Of a stretch of 64,000 nt of DNA, positions 1-12,300 are shown piece after piece (positions within the stretch are counted from its first letter, which is position 1; every line of letters begins with the position of its first letter). Both the position numbers and the translations under genes were made by a program. The notes under the pieces were generated by a model. That model ran no database searches. It saw nothing but the letters and a program-made list of their open reading frames with translations, and was not told the DNA's origin. This stretch comes from Tachypleus tridentatus (Eukaryota; Arthropoda; Merostomata; Xiphosura; Limulidae), in NCBI RefSeq assembly GCF_004210375.1, contig NC_134825.1, forward strand, positions 76,003,558-76,067,557, written 5' to 3'.

Positions 1-95
1 TGCAAATATATGTGTGTGTGTATTTTTGGTTTTGCCTACTGCAGAAAGAAAACAAACTTATACGCAAAGCATGAAAATAATTTTACTTTTAAGGT

Positions 96-376
96 GGGCC
101 TGGCATGGCCAAGCGCGTAAGGCGTGCGACTCGTAATCTGAGGGTCGCGGGTTCGCGCCCGCGTCGCGCTAAACATGCTCGCCCTCCCAGCCGTGGGGGC
201 GTATAATGTTCGGTCAATCCCACTATTCGTTGGTAAAAGAATAGCCCAAGAGTTGGAGGTGGGTGGTGATGACTAGCTGCCTTCCCTCTAGTCTTACACT
301 GCTAAATTAGGGACGGCTAGCACAGATAGCCCTCGAGTAGCTTTGTGCGAGATTCCAAAAACAACAACAACAAAAA
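96..376 (+). mobile_element. tRNA-derived SINE (family A), near full length
   Basis: The copy begins GGCCTGGCATGGCCAAG, has a tRNA-like B box (GGTTCGCGCCC), continues into the family's conserved middle region and ends in a CAA-rich tail. An 11-bp target duplication (ACTTTTAAGGT) flanks it at 85-95 and 377-387, so both ends are fixed. The same family recurs at least a dozen times in the window and serves as the reference for the other entries. Confidence 0.93.
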
Positions 377-1605
377 ACTTTTAAGGTAGTTTAAATTTTA
401 AAGACTCGTAAAGGTTAAGAAGTAACAATCGCATCAATGAACATATTCTTCTTGAAACAACCAACTGGTTTCTTTGATGATAAAGTTTAAGCTACACAAT
501 CTGGCAGTATGAAGTTTAACAATGATAATTTTATTATTTATGTTATATTAACCTTGGCTAGCATGTCTGTCCAACAATGTCTTCATAACCCTCTCTCAAT
601 TACTCTGTACACGTGATACAATAAGTGTCTACTGACAGAAGCTGGTAGTCCATATATACAACGAAAGCAGAAATGTGATAAGAGCCTCGTTTTCGATCCC
701 GATGTGACGCCATAGGACCAAAAAAAAATAAATGCATGAGCGATTGCTTGACCAGTTTTGTTGGAATTATTTACCCTCAGCATCACCTACAGAAATGCCT
801 ACTGGTGACTACGAATCTCCCTTTCGGGTAAGATCCAGTCTTAGCTTGATTTTGGTGACGAAAGTGATTAATATAACGTTTATTTGAGTAAGTTTCTAGT
901 GAAATGTATATATAGGACCAGTATAATACATTGTTGCGATGTGTAAAAGTAGTCAGTTCATTTAGAGCAATAGAGAAGGAATTTCGACAGTCATGATGAC
1001 AAAGTAAAAATTAATCAACTACATAACTACGAAAGTTTTTGTCACTTCTGATATTCCCTAAAATATTACTTTAGGTGTTTTTAGTTAAACGCCATTTATA
1101 TAGTACGAAAACGTTTAATTAATTAAAAAGTGAAAACGATATCGTACGCAACATTTTCAACATATTTCTGTTGGTACGTATTTATATAGTTCAAAAATAT
1201 CTAATTAATTATGAGTTATATACACCCACGTGTGGTTTTATATTCAACACTTGAAAATAAATTTTTTAAAGGAATCTATCACATAACCATTTATTTTTGT
1301 AAATTTCTGATTCATTTACTTTGCTATAATTCTAGATAGGAAAATAATTCGAGCATTCAGATGACATTTAAGTTAACCTACACAAAAGAATCTTAACTTA
1401 CTGTTTGGTGAATTTGGCTTAATGTATTTGCAGTTCAAACATTACAAGTTAGATTGCTTAGACTAGACACTGAGAAATAACAATTTTCTTTAAAAATCTC
1501 AGACTATTAGCTTCTGTGCAACTTACACAGTCCACACTTCAAAGCCATAAAATGAAAATAATATATGTGTGATGAAATAAAAGAACGATGAATGACGTGC
1601 TTATA

Positions 1606-3229
1606 CAGTCATGTGAAAAAGTTAGGATACCCTATAAAAGCCTGTGTATTTTTTGTAACATTTTTGGATATATAGATATTTAATCTCAATTTTAACAATA
1701 CTGAGTGATTATAGTAATATAACTAAACAATTAAAACTGAAGAAAAGACTTTTCAAGATCTTTTGTGAATGTAATTCTACAAAGTTGCATATTCTAACTG
1801 AAGAAAAATTTAGGACACCCCCACATTTATTCCCACTTAAAAGGGCTCAACTCACACACAGGTGTATCACACCAGGTGCACATGATTAGAAGATCGTTAC
1901 TCAGCATTTTGAATGAGGCTTGCCCTATTTAAACCTCAGACATTTAATTTGGTGTGTTCCTGACTGTTGAAGTGAGAGTGAGCACCATGGTGAGAGCAAA
2001 AGAGTTGTCTGATGCCTTCAGATAGAAAATTGTAGCAGCTTATGGGTCTGATAAGGGATTTAAAAAGATCCCAAAATATTTTGAAATCAACCATTCCACT
2101 GTCCGGAAAATAGTCAACAAGTGGAGGGCTTTCAAAACAACTGCCTATATGCCCAGGTCTGGTCGTCCAAGCAAGTTCACCCCGAGAGCAGACCGCAAGA
2201 TGCTAAAAGAGGTCTCCAAACACCCTAACATGTTATCACGGGACCTACAGCAGGCTCTGGCTACTGTTGATGTGAAAGTACATGCTTCTACAATCAGAAA
2301 GAGACTGCGCAAGTTTAACTTGCATGGGAGGAGTGCAATGAGGAAACCTTTGATCTCTAAGAGAAACATCAAGGCCACACTGAAGTTTACCAGAGAGAAT
2401 GTAGACAAAGACCAGGACTTCTGGAATAATGTTCTTTGGACAGATGAGTCCAAAATTGAATTATTTGGACACCAGAACAGAGAACATGTTTGGCGTAAAC
2501 CAAATACAGCATTCCAGGGAAAGAACCTCATACCATCTGTGAAGCATAGAGGTGGAAGTGTCATGTTTTGGGGCTGCTTCGCTGCAGCAGGACCTGGACA
2601 GCTCACAATCATAGAATTCACCATAAATTCTACTGTGTATCAGAGGGTGCTTGAGGATCATGTGAGACCATTTGTACGAAAATTAAAGCTGAAGCGGAAC
2701 TGGACCCTGCAACACGACAATGACTCAAAACATACCAGTAAATCCACCAAGGACTGGCTGAAAACTAAGAAATGGAGAGTCCTGGAATGGTCGAGTTAAA
2801 GCCCAGATCTTAATTTTATTGAGGTGCTGTGGGGTGACTTGAAACGGGCTGTACATGCAAGAAACCCCTCAAACATCTTACAGCTGAAAGAATTCTGCAT
2901 TGAGAAGTGGAGCAAACTTTCTTCAGACCGATGTCAGAGACTGGTAGATTGCCACAAGAAGCGTCTCACTGCAGTTATTTCAGCCAAAGGGGGTAACACT
3001 AGCTATTAAGGGGTAGGGTGTCCTAACTTGTTCCTCAGTCAGAATATGCATTTTTGTAGAATTACATTTACAGAAGATCTTGAAAAGTATTTTCTTCAGT
3101 TTTAATTGTTTAGTTATATACCTATAATCTCTCAATATTGTTGAAATTGAGATTAAATATCTGTATATCCAAAAATGTTACAAAAATGCACAGGCTTTCA
3201 TAGGATGTCCTAACTTTTTCACATGACTG
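1606..3229 (+). mobile_element. Tc1/mariner-superfamily DNA transposon (Tc1-like, IR/DR type), full length
   Basis: The element is 1624 bp and sits between TA dinucleotides (1604-1605 and 3230-3231), the Tc1/mariner target. Its ends are inverted repeats of about 220 bp (1606-1826 and 3010-3229), starting CAGTCATGTGAAAAAGTTAG. Within each repeat the outer motif recurs about 185 bp inward (GAAAAATTTAGGACACCCC near 1803, and its complement near 3015). This is the IR/DR arrangement known from Sleeping Beauty-like elements. A transposase frame fills the middle. It lies outside any host gene I can see. Confidence 0.95.
1987..3009 (+). pseudogene. Tc1-like transposase (DD34E), inactive by two in-frame stops
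   Basis: A single 340-codon frame runs from ATG 1987 to TAA 3007 with no frameshift. That is the usual Tc1 transposase length. It starts MVRAKELSDAF, followed by paired helix-turn-helix regions with the GRPS linker (PRSGRPSKF). The DDE catalytic residues are in WTDESKIEL, HDNDSKHTS and SPDLNFIEVLW. Two in-frame stops interrupt it: a TAG 13 codons in (2023-2025) and a TAA at 2797-2799 just before SPDLN. The protein would cut and paste the element by binding the terminal repeats. As it stands it cannot make a full-length product. So few lesions suggest a fairly young insertion. Confidence 0.93.
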
Positions 3230-3739
3230 TATATTTGTCATCAGGTATCGTATCTGGATTGTAGAACTTGACATAGTAAACCTGCACTTGAGAATGATTT
3301 GATAAGGTGCAAACCGCATGTGTTCCTAAAATATCTGACTTATGATTCCCACGTTTCCAAAAATTATGGAGTAACTTTCAGAAAATTAATTACATGTTTA
3401 GCACCACGTTGGTGATTTTTATAGTTTTTTTTTTTAAACAGCGTAAAGGATTCAAATAACCTGTTGGTTTCCCTTGTTTTTCACTATATTTCGGTGAGAG
3501 GTGTAACATGAAAGTTATTTGAAAGTTAGGAAAAGAAATTAACACGTGTTTATCAGTTGTCTACATTTGAAGCTGCTACATAATCATTTGGAGGACAGTA
3601 TTTTGACCATATTTAAACACAAAAACAACAGGAAACTTGAAATCAATCATAATATTTCTAATAAAACATTTCACTCCAATAAAGAAAACATCTTTTTACT
3701 ATTATATTTGAAACTAACTTATTATATCATGTGATAAAG

Positions 3740-4006
3740 CTGCGTTCCTGCTAAGTGACTTGTAATCCGAGGGTCGCGGGTTCGAATCCCTGTCACGCCA
3801 AACATGCTCGCCCTTTCAGCCGTGGGGACGTTATAATGTTTCAGTCAATCCCATTATTCGTTAGTAAAAGAGTAGCCCAAGAGTTGGCGATGGGTGGTGA
3901 TGACTAGTTGCCTTTCCTTTAGCCTTACACTGCTAAATTAGGAACGGGTAGCGCAGATAGCTCTCGGGTAACTTTGCGCAAAATTTAAAATAAACCAAGC
4001 CAAACC
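3740..4006 (+). mobile_element. SINE family A copy, diverged
   Basis: The tRNA-like head is damaged at its start, but GAGGGTCGCGGGTTCGAATC and the full middle region through 'CTTACACTGCTAAATTAGGA' are present. It ends in an AAACC-rich tail. Confidence 0.85.
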
Positions 4007-4011
4007 AATCC

Positions 4012-4052
4012 TGCAGCAAAGCCACATCATGCTATCTGCTGAGGTGCTATAT
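4012..4052 (-). mobile_element. SINE family B 3' fragment
   Basis: GCAAAGCCACATCATGCTATCTGCTGAG is the reverse complement of the 'CAGCAGATAGC..GTGGCTTTGC' module seen at 8890-8910. It abuts the preceding SINE A tail. Confidence 0.6.
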
Positions 4053-4059
4053 TTATTAT

Positions 4060-7000
4060 TTAATTTATATTCAATCGTATTGTTATTGTAACCTGGTGGT
4101 ATTCATATTAATATGCTTGTAAAGAAGTTGTTCACGAACAAATTACTCAAAAGAACTTCCCACGACTTCCTTGGTTATAATTATTATCAGGAGTGAAATT
4201 CTCAAAAGACAAAACATAAAATAAAATAAAGACGTACTGAGTTAGGTAAAGTGTACCTGTTTGTAAAAAAGAATAATAATTACGTGTAAACATAAAAAAC
4301 GACAAAGCAACTCAACTAGGTACCGGTATTGGTACCTCAAAAAATAAGTTTCGGTACTCAGCACCAGTGTACACCAGTAGAATTTCACCCCTGACTCTCA
4401 TTCTCGACCTTTGTAGTTGTTATATATAACTGTATAGGAAGGGTACACCTGTCGAGCCAGATGGCACAGAGAATGATTGTTGTGATAATATTAGTACCAG
4501 CACTACGTGTTTTGCAAAGTACATTTTACCTGTGTACTGTAAACACTTAACACTTTTTGTGTAACTATTAGAGTTAACCTGAGCAACAAAACTCTTGATA
4601 AAGTTGCACATAGACAAACTCCTGTAAAAGATATTAAATGTTTATGGAGTTTCAATAACGTGACCAATGTCCTTGTTGATATCAAAAAGCCATGTGTGTG
4701 TATATATATATATATATAGATGTGTGGGGTGTTAATTTATATACACATGCATATATATATATATGTATGTACGTATTAAGAAAATCTTCTTCTCTTTTAA
4801 GACTGTGCCATCTATAATAAATGACATTTCTTCGTTTAAAACATTCTTTCGTTTTTTGTATAAGTGCACCTAATATGTCATAAAATCAACTTCCTTGACC
4901 TTTTGCTGTTCATTGGGATTATTTTACATTCCTGTTCATTGGGCATCGATGCAAATACATACATATATGTACATATCGGTAACAATAATAAAACTGAGGC
5001 CATGGTAGGTTTACTTTTCAAGGGCCACAACATTCTTGACTGAAATGATTTATTAGTACATAAACTATAAGCGATGTTAAGTGAAATTTGCAAAATATGA
5101 TATTAGTTGGAACGTCTCGAGTTCGATCTAGACTCATTTATATCTTGTCATTGATACATTTTAGGAATGGGTGCAAAACATAGTTGGTTGCTTGGGCATA
5201 CCTCTTTTATCATCACTGTTTTCCACATCTTGATATGCTTAAAAAATTATGTCGTAAAATAATACCACTATGAGTCTAGCAGAACTTAGAGCAAAATATG
5301 CTACAACGTATGTCTTAAACAGTGTTGTACGAAAATATAACAAACTCCATAAAGGTATGATCTTTTATTATTATTATTGCAAATAATTGACCAACGGATC
5401 CATAATTAGGCCCGTCAATCAGTGGGACACGCTACGCCAAGCTGATAGTTTAATCTCTATATATAACATTTTTGTAGACCTTTAGATCGACCTATGAAAA
5501 TTGATTTTATGTATAATTTCGAAAGCTTTGTTTTCCAAGCCTTTTCACATCCATTTAAAGAAAAATTAATCAATCTGCTTTTGAATATTGATTACACCAA
5601 CGTTTATTTTCAAATATTAATACAACAGTTAAACAAATTAAGATTATATTTTCTAGAGGTTTATTTATATGACAAAAAACAAACAAACATCAAATTAGCG
5701 CTTTGCAGCTTTTAATGCATTTCGAGGTCGGATGTTGCTCAGAACATTTTGCGTCTAAACTATGAATCCAAAGATTTTTTGGATTTTTGGAATCCAAAAA
5801 TACAGTCTTTATTTTGGTACGTGTGTGCGCTTTAAGTGCGGCTATTGGTCAAACAAGAATTGACAATGGATGCTGTTGCCTAAATGATTTCCTTCTAGTC
5901 TAGTCTATTACTTTATTATTGCTAATAACACAAATATAATACATTAATCTATTTTCAAGATGCACTTGTAGCTGATTTGATCTGTATAACTATAGAGTAA
6001 AAACAAATTTAAAAATCTTTGTATTGTATATTATCCTATAAAACCACTAACTGTCTGAGAGTCATGACATGTGGTATTTTCAATTTTATTGATTTCTCTA
6101 ATACTAATTGAGTAGAATTTGCAAAATAATAGCAAGCTCGACATAAAATGTTTTAAAGGAGATAATCTAAGTTATTTGATTTTGACTGAGTTATAGAAAA
6201 GAAAGAGACTGAACATTGTATAAACTGTAGTAAAAACACTTTATTTTAAAAAACAACCCGAATTTGACTGCATTCACGAAAGACGGTGTCTTTACTGAAG
6301 ACAGGACTCTCAGAAATATCAGCATATAAAACTGTCCCAGACTGAGAAAATACAGCATTATATACACGAAACAATAACGTCATTCTTTTCCAAGTCGTTT
6401 GCGTTACCTAAATCAATGTCGATTATTTCCAGTGAGAAATGATAGAGGATATATTTCTGAAATATCAACTGACCTAAGCGAGAAAGAGATTAATGTCTAG
6501 TTTTGCATAGAAAGTTTGGCTTTGCAGAAATTATTCCTACGAGAATATTCTTGTGATACTACAGGTGAAGGATCCAGAACAATAAGTAACTAAGATGAAA
6601 GGAATTTAACTACCTCCTCAACCAATGTTCTACATTTACACCAACGTATGTTTGTTTATATGTATGGAAATGTTGAAAAACGTTATATGAATTTTAGAAT
6701 GTGGAAGAGCGTAGAAAACATGTCTACATAAAATTATGATATTTTTATTTTACCATAGCACTTTCCATAGGTTTTCTCTAAATCCAGAACAGATAAGAGG
6801 GTTAAGACCATATCCCCAAATGATTAAAATAGAACTTAAATAATAAAATTAAATAAACTGTACACTCCTGAATAAGCCTTTATCAATGGGTTAAAGGGTC
6901 ATAAACGATTACTGCAGTCATTTGAAAATCAGACAAAACTTGTTCACTGTGACGCTGTAAAACATTGAAAAAAGCTGAATTGTTAAATATTTTATTTAAA

Positions 7001-7536
7001 TTATTTATCATTTTCTGGAATTGTATCAAGTTAATTAAATCGATTATAAATAAAGTTTGTGAAAGATAACAGAATGCACTGCCAAGAAAGTCTGAAAATA
7101 AATTTTCATGACAGTTTTAAATGGAATCTTCAGTTGTAAGATTTTGTTAGTGGAAGTCAGAAAAAAGAAATCAAAATTACAAAAAATAAACTGTTTAAAT
7201 TACTGAGATCACTTGCTTTTTTTATAAATACACTAGTTTGTATATGTGTAAAAAAATTCTATATTAGTCCCACCATTAGGTGTTTCGAACGAAGAGTTAT
7301 TAGCATTTAATAACCATTAGCCAAACAAATCTTCGCACACGTGCATAGTAAGCGTGATTCTCAGGCTAGAAAAGAAATTGACATTCGATTTTTACAGGAT
7401 TTATTATAGGAGTCTCCTGCAATTGTGACTTTATAATGGCAATTATTAATTGAGTATATTTGAACATTTCTTCTATAACACTCGGAATAACACTTCTCAC
7501 TGTCGTTATTAAAGAGGCAAAATTCCTCCTGTGCTT
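4060..7536. other. Gene-free AT-rich stretch
   Basis: I see no exon with conserved motifs and no element with recognisable ends. There are short TA/TG microsatellites at 4695-4765. The open frames here are short and of low complexity. Confidence 0.6.
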
Positions 7537-7544
7537 ACCCCCTC

Positions 7545-7596
7545 CAGTGGCATAGTAAGTCTCTAAACTTACAACGCTAGAATCCGCTTAGGAAGC
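7545..7596 (+). mobile_element. SINE fragment (tRNA-like head of family B/C)
   Basis: CCCTCCAGTGGCATAGTAAG followed by 'CTTACAACGCTAGAATCC' resembles the tRNA-like heads of the SINEs at 8718-8931 and 19951-20085. Confidence 0.45.
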
Positions 7597-8717
7597 AGTA
7601 CTGAAGTCAGGTTTTTATAGACACAAGTGGATAAGAATGATGCCATATTTTTCCTGAAGGGAATGCCAGTCAATCAAAAATTCAACACCCCATCCCGATC
7701 CATCCACCATACAGCTGGATAGGCTAAAACAATTGGGGTAAGGTGTCTTACCAAAGTACACCATAATATGTCGCGAACAAACTTCAAATTTGTAATCACT
7801 CAATTACGAGTTTAAATGGCAGAGTAACTGAACCACGTTCTTTCCCTACTGCTATCATAATCGTAATAAATCCGGCACTTGGACTTAATTATCCCAGTCA
7901 CACTGTGACCATCATTAAGGGATATTTGTTGGAGTACGTTTTGTCGAAAATATGGCTACTTGCTTCTTTTCATTGTCGAAGCCATTAACCTTTCTTTTCT
8001 GTCTACCACGAAACTCTCCAGACACTTCTTCATCTCATGACGGCAAAATTGCTTTAAAATAATACGTATTTATTCTCTGTAATTAAATTTCAAATAAATT
8101 ATCACGATGGAAGCCAAAAAGGATGGTATCATCCCTGAATATCCGAGCTTGGGAAAGTTTCTTTCCTTTGAAAACTAAATCCATGCCACACTTTATTGTT
8201 TGTTTTTGTGATCAATCCTGTGTGTTTACATTCAGGTTTAATAAAACAAATACTGAAATTCTCGACTTTCTTACAATAGTAAACTAAGATAAAGTTATGA
8301 TATATTGCCAAATATCTTAACAATAATTTATAACAGTATTTTCTCTTGTATTTGTGATAATTGTAATTTTTATTTATTTTTTTGTTTTTACCTAAATACG
8401 GTTTTCAATTATCCAATTAACTAATGGGTTAAACGTTTTACTTGCTCAAATCCATAACAAAAAAAAAGGCTCAATCCAACCGAAAACAAAAACCTGTAAT
8501 CAATATTTGTATTAATTTATCATTTTCTACTTCACCCAAACAAGTACAAATGCATCACTTGCTGACATTTTAAAAGCTAACAAATATAAAGCTAATGTAA
8601 ATTATTAACTGAATCGAATTTTCTCTGGTATTTAACAAAGTATACTAGTATACTAAAAAACAGGCAGTAATTCATAGACCATAATAATGACAGATAAAAT
8701 GATTTTATTATTATCAC

Positions 8718-8931
8718 ACCCCCTAATGTTTCAGCGGTAAGTATGAAAGTCTATAACGCCAAAAACTGGGATTCGATACCCGCGATGAGCACAAATCAGA
8801 TAGCTGAGTCCCCTGCTGGTACAGCTGTAAGTCTTCGGATTTACAACGCTAAAATCAGGGGTTCGATTCCACTCAGTAGACTCAGCAGATAGCCTGATAT
8901 GGCTTTGCTATAAGAAAACACACACACACAA
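8718..8931 (+). mobile_element. Two tandem SINE copies (family C fragment, then family B)
   Basis: The first unit (about 8718-8808) has CAGCGGTAAGTATG and a B box GATTCGATACCC, then 'GAGCACAAATCAGATAGC'. The second (about 8809-8931) has CTGGTACAGCTGTAAGTCTT, B box GGTTCGATTCC, 'CAGCAGATAGCCTGATATGG' and an (AC)n tail. These are tRNA-derived SINEs distinct from family A in their 3' parts. Confidence 0.75.
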
Positions 8932-9249
8932 ATAGCTGATTCTGTAACTTAAGGTTTAATTAAAAATAAAAGAATCATCACTCTTTAAAATAGAATGTTT
9001 CCAAAAAACGTTTGTTGTTTTTAATTAATCCAGCAATTTCGTCACAAGAATGTGGGGACATCTAGTGCAGGCAACATATGCTAACAGTATCCAGTCGTTA
9101 TGATAACAACCAGAGTGTCTTCTAATGATGTCTGTTCTCGATACACTGCTCTAGTATTCTCCGAATCTTACTATTATTTTATAAATCTGACCCAACTGGA
9201 CGATTAATAGCATCAGAAGTGATATTATATCGTTAAAAGAAATAGTACA

Positions 9250-9294
9250 TATATATATATATGCACACATTACTGTTATTTGTTATAGTATATA
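9250..9294. repeat. 37-bp minisatellite, left remnant (split by a transposon)
   Basis: One unit (CACACATTACTGTTATTTGT core) lies directly left of the Tc1-like insertion. It matches the array that resumes at 10918. Confidence 0.85.
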
Positions 9295-10917
9295 CAATTA
9301 CGACAGAAAGTGTTCCTTCCCCTGCGTCGTGAGTAGTTTTTTCCTCATAACTTAAAAAGTGTCACGATTAGGATAATGAAAGTAAAGTATATTATAAATA
9401 TTATACTAACACACATCTACACAATTTTTTATGTAAATTTAACAACAAATACTCTGTTTATGAACAAATAACCAAACATAGGAGGGGCAGAAAGTGTTCG
9501 TGCGTCCACTTTAATGGTCAGTTGTGTAGTCTTTTAGGTGAATTACTTGGCGCAATCTCTCCTCATAGCCCTCCATGATCGTTTGACAGTACTCGACTGG
9601 TATTTTCTTCCATTCTTCTTTACAGAAGGTTTCCAACTCTTGCAAGTTTTACGGATGACGCTGATGAACCCTGGTCTTCAACTCATGCCAAACGTTTTCA
9701 ATTGGGTTGAGATCGGGTGACTGCGATGGCCACTCCAGAACGCTTATATGGTTCCTCTGTAACCAGGATTGTACATATTTCGATGTGTGCTTAGGGTCAT
9801 TGTCGTGCTGGAAGATCCAACGACGCCCAAGCTGCAAGTTCCGAGCATCATTCTTGATATAAGTGCCTAATATATCAACGTACTCTTCTGTTTTCATGAT
9901 TCCGTTGACGCGGTGAAGGCTGCCTACACCAGAAGAGCTGAAGGAACCCCATAGCATGATCGAGCTACCTCCGTGTTTAACTGTAGGGACGGTGTTCGTT
10001 GGGAGATTTCGTTCCCCCTTCTTACGGAAAATATAGCGAACATCAATGTGGCCGAAAAGCTCGATTTTAGTCTCGTCTGACCAAAGAATACTCTTCCAAT
10101 AGGCAAATGGTTTATCTACATGCTTTCTTGCATACCTCAATCGTGCTTCTAAATGAACAGGCTTTAAATATGGAGTTCTACGAGGACAGCATGGTTTGAA
10201 CCCAGAAGAGCGTAACATGTTCGTAACTGAAGAGGTGCTTACTTCAACCTCAGTTTCCCTTACCAGTTTCTGTATGTCATTACGTGTTAAACGAGGGTTC
10301 CTACTAACATCTCTGAGAATCTTTCTCTTGGTTCTCTATGGAATTGTGGTGAGGCGTCCGGAACGAGGGAGGTTAGCAGTTGATCCTGTTAGCTTAAACT
10401 TGGCAATTATACTTTGAACAGTAGATTTTGGCACATTAAGTTGAGTAGCAATACCGGAAAGAGACACACGAGACTTGTATTTTACAATAATTCGGTTTTT
10501 AAATCACTGGACAGTTGTTTCTTGTTCGCCATGATGACCAAGCAGATAATGACGGAGACGGCGCTAAATTGCCGGAAGTACATTTCTTGCTGGCTAAATT
10601 TAAATAATTATGAACCCTGTGTCTAGTTCTGAAATGGTATAATGTAGTTTATTCGCCAAACTAAACAAAATTTTTCGGAAATATTAGTTTTTTTACACGT
10701 TCTGAAATGTGTAAACACTTTCTGCTCCTCCTATGTTTGGTTATTTGTTTATAAACAGTTTATTTGTCTTTCAATTTAAATACAAATATATGTAGATGTG
10801 TGTTACTGCAATATTTATAATATACTATACTTTCATTATCCTAATCGTGATACTTTTTAAGTTATGAGTAAAAAACTACTCACGACGCAGGGGTGCGAAC
10901 ACTTTTCGTCGTAACTG
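9295..10917 (-). mobile_element. Tc1-like DNA transposon, second family, full length
   Basis: The element is 1623 bp between TA dinucleotides (9293-9294, 10918-10919). Its inverted repeats of about 200 bp start CAATTACGACAGAAAGTG on the left and end CACTTTTCGTCGTAACTG on the right. The motif AGGAGGGGCAGAAAGTGTTCG at about 9480, with its complement near 10710, repeats the outer end motif inward. This is again IR/DR structure. The encoded transposase is on the minus strand and differs clearly from that at 1987-3009. It was inserted into a minisatellite. Confidence 0.95.
9511..10532 (-). pseudogene. Tc1-like transposase (DD34E), broken
   Basis: Reading starts at MANKKQLSSDLK (ATG 10530-10532) and ends at TAA 9511-9513. 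It spans the helix-turn-helix part (PKSTVQSIIAKFKL), the linker PRSGRL, and the catalytic motifs WSDETKIELFG, HDNDPKHTS and SPDLNPIENVW. I see one missing A in an A-run near codon 13 (about 10495). There are two in-frame stops: after RLTTIP (about 10338) and after VHQRHP (about 9650). A 189-codon block (9649-10218) remains open. These few lesions point to a relatively recent but dead copy. Confidence 0.92.
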
Positions 10918-11089
10918 TATATACACACATTACTGTTATTTGTTATACTATACACATATACACACATTACTGTTATTTGTTATACTATACACATATACAC
11001 ACATTACTGTTATTTGTTATACTATACACATATACACACATTACCGTTATTTGTTATACTATACATATATACACATTACTGTTATTTGA
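10918..11089. repeat. 37-bp minisatellite, right part
   Basis: About five units with the core CACACATTACTGTTATTTGT spaced 37 bp apart. The last units are slightly diverged. It continues the array interrupted at 9294. Confidence 0.92.
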
Positions 11090-11146
11090 AGAGCTACCGT
11101 AATACTCGACTTAATAACCAGTTGTTAAGCTTACACACTTATATGT

Positions 11147-11285
11147 AAGCAACACAATAAAATCTGCTGGTGTTTAAGTAAGCTCTGTGCCAGAAATAAG
11201 CAAAACAATGACATTCTGCTGGTGTTTAAGTAAGCTCTGCCCCAGAAATAAGCGACACAATAAAATTCTGTTGGTGTTTAACGCA
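11147..11285. repeat. ~57-bp tandem repeat, 2-3 copies
   Basis: TTCTGCTGGTGTTTAAGTAA then 'CAGAAATAAGC' recurs near 11170, 11215 and 11270 with a period near 57 bp. Confidence 0.85.
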
Positions 11286-11628
11286 GAATTTTATATTTCA
11301 CCATCTATAGCGTCAATAATCAGATTTAAAAATTAATTGAGACTAATTGACTATGATGCTTCCAACAACTATTTTACCTTGTTCTACTCTGTTGCTTGTA
11401 CTCTATGGCCAACAAAAAATGAGGAGTTGAATTATTTGTAACCCACGTTTTTTTTCAAATAAATATAATATTTGTAGACCAAGCCTTCTAATTTACTGTC
11501 TTCACAAGGTACCATAATTATTAGGAGGTAAATTATGAAGATAGAAAAATAGCATATATAATACACCCACATAAAACTGGAGTTGTTATTTGGAACACCT
11601 GGTAAATCAATAGTTGATCCATTACTTT

Positions 11629-11904
11629 GATTGTTTGTTTTTGAATTTTGCACAAACCTACTCGAGGGCTATCTGTGCTAGCCGTTCCTAATTTAGCAGT
11701 GTAAGACTAGAGGGAAGGCAGCTAGTCATCACCACTCACTGCCAACTTTTGGGCTACTCTTTTACCAACGAATAGTGGGATTGACCGTCACATTATAACG
11801 CCCCCACGGCTGAAAGGGCGAGCATGTTTGGCACAACGGGGATGCGAACCCGCGACCCTCAGATTACGAGTCGCACGCCTTAACGCGCTTGACCATGCCG
11901 GGCC
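11629..11904 (-). mobile_element. SINE family A, full length
   Basis: Reverse-complement copy running from a TTTG-rich tail to the head ending at CCATGCCGGGCC. A 12-bp target duplication ATCCATTACTTT lies at 11617-11628 and 11905-11916. Confidence 0.93.
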
Positions 11905-11925
11905 ATCCATTACTTTAAAAATATG

Positions 11926-12300
11926 TCATACAAATATAAAGTATCAAGGCTGAACGCTGCTTTAAAATAGTAGGCATATTAGTGTCATCTATTAATGTTG
12001 AACTCTGCTTTAAAGCTGGCATACCATTATAAGATCATGGATGAAAGATAAATTACAAGTTGACATGTTAGTAGAAAATGTTAAGATTAAATTTTGCTTA
12101 GTTGACAGGTCAGCATCTTACTAAGATGGAATGACACTTAAAAAATTGGCATACAAATACCGACTATATAGACAGAATTTTAAAAGTTGACATACACTTC
12201 TCAGCTATGTAGACTGAATTATGGTTTAAAAGTTTACAAACTATTTATAATGTAAAGTGTAGGCGTTAGGCTGTGCTTTAAAAGCTGGTACGACAGTATT
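11926..12300. repeat. Old degenerate tandem array, ~55-60 bp unit
   Basis: Variants of 'GAACTCTGCTTTAAAAGCTG' followed by 'GGCATAC' recur near 11951, 12000, 12085, 12170, 12215 and 12275, with strong divergence between units. Confidence 0.6.

Noticed and set aside
96-180. tRNA gene at the SINE head (A and B boxes)
   Set aside because: Part of a dispersed SINE with a target duplication; the cloverleaf is not complete and the same head recurs in many copies.
2145-2661. Minus-strand open frames opposite the Tc1-like transposase
   Set aside because: Shadows of the plus-strand transposase codons, no own similarity.
9250-11089. CRISPR-like array from the evenly spaced 37-bp repeats
   Set aside because: Units are contiguous without unique spacers and the genome is eukaryotic; it is a minisatellite.
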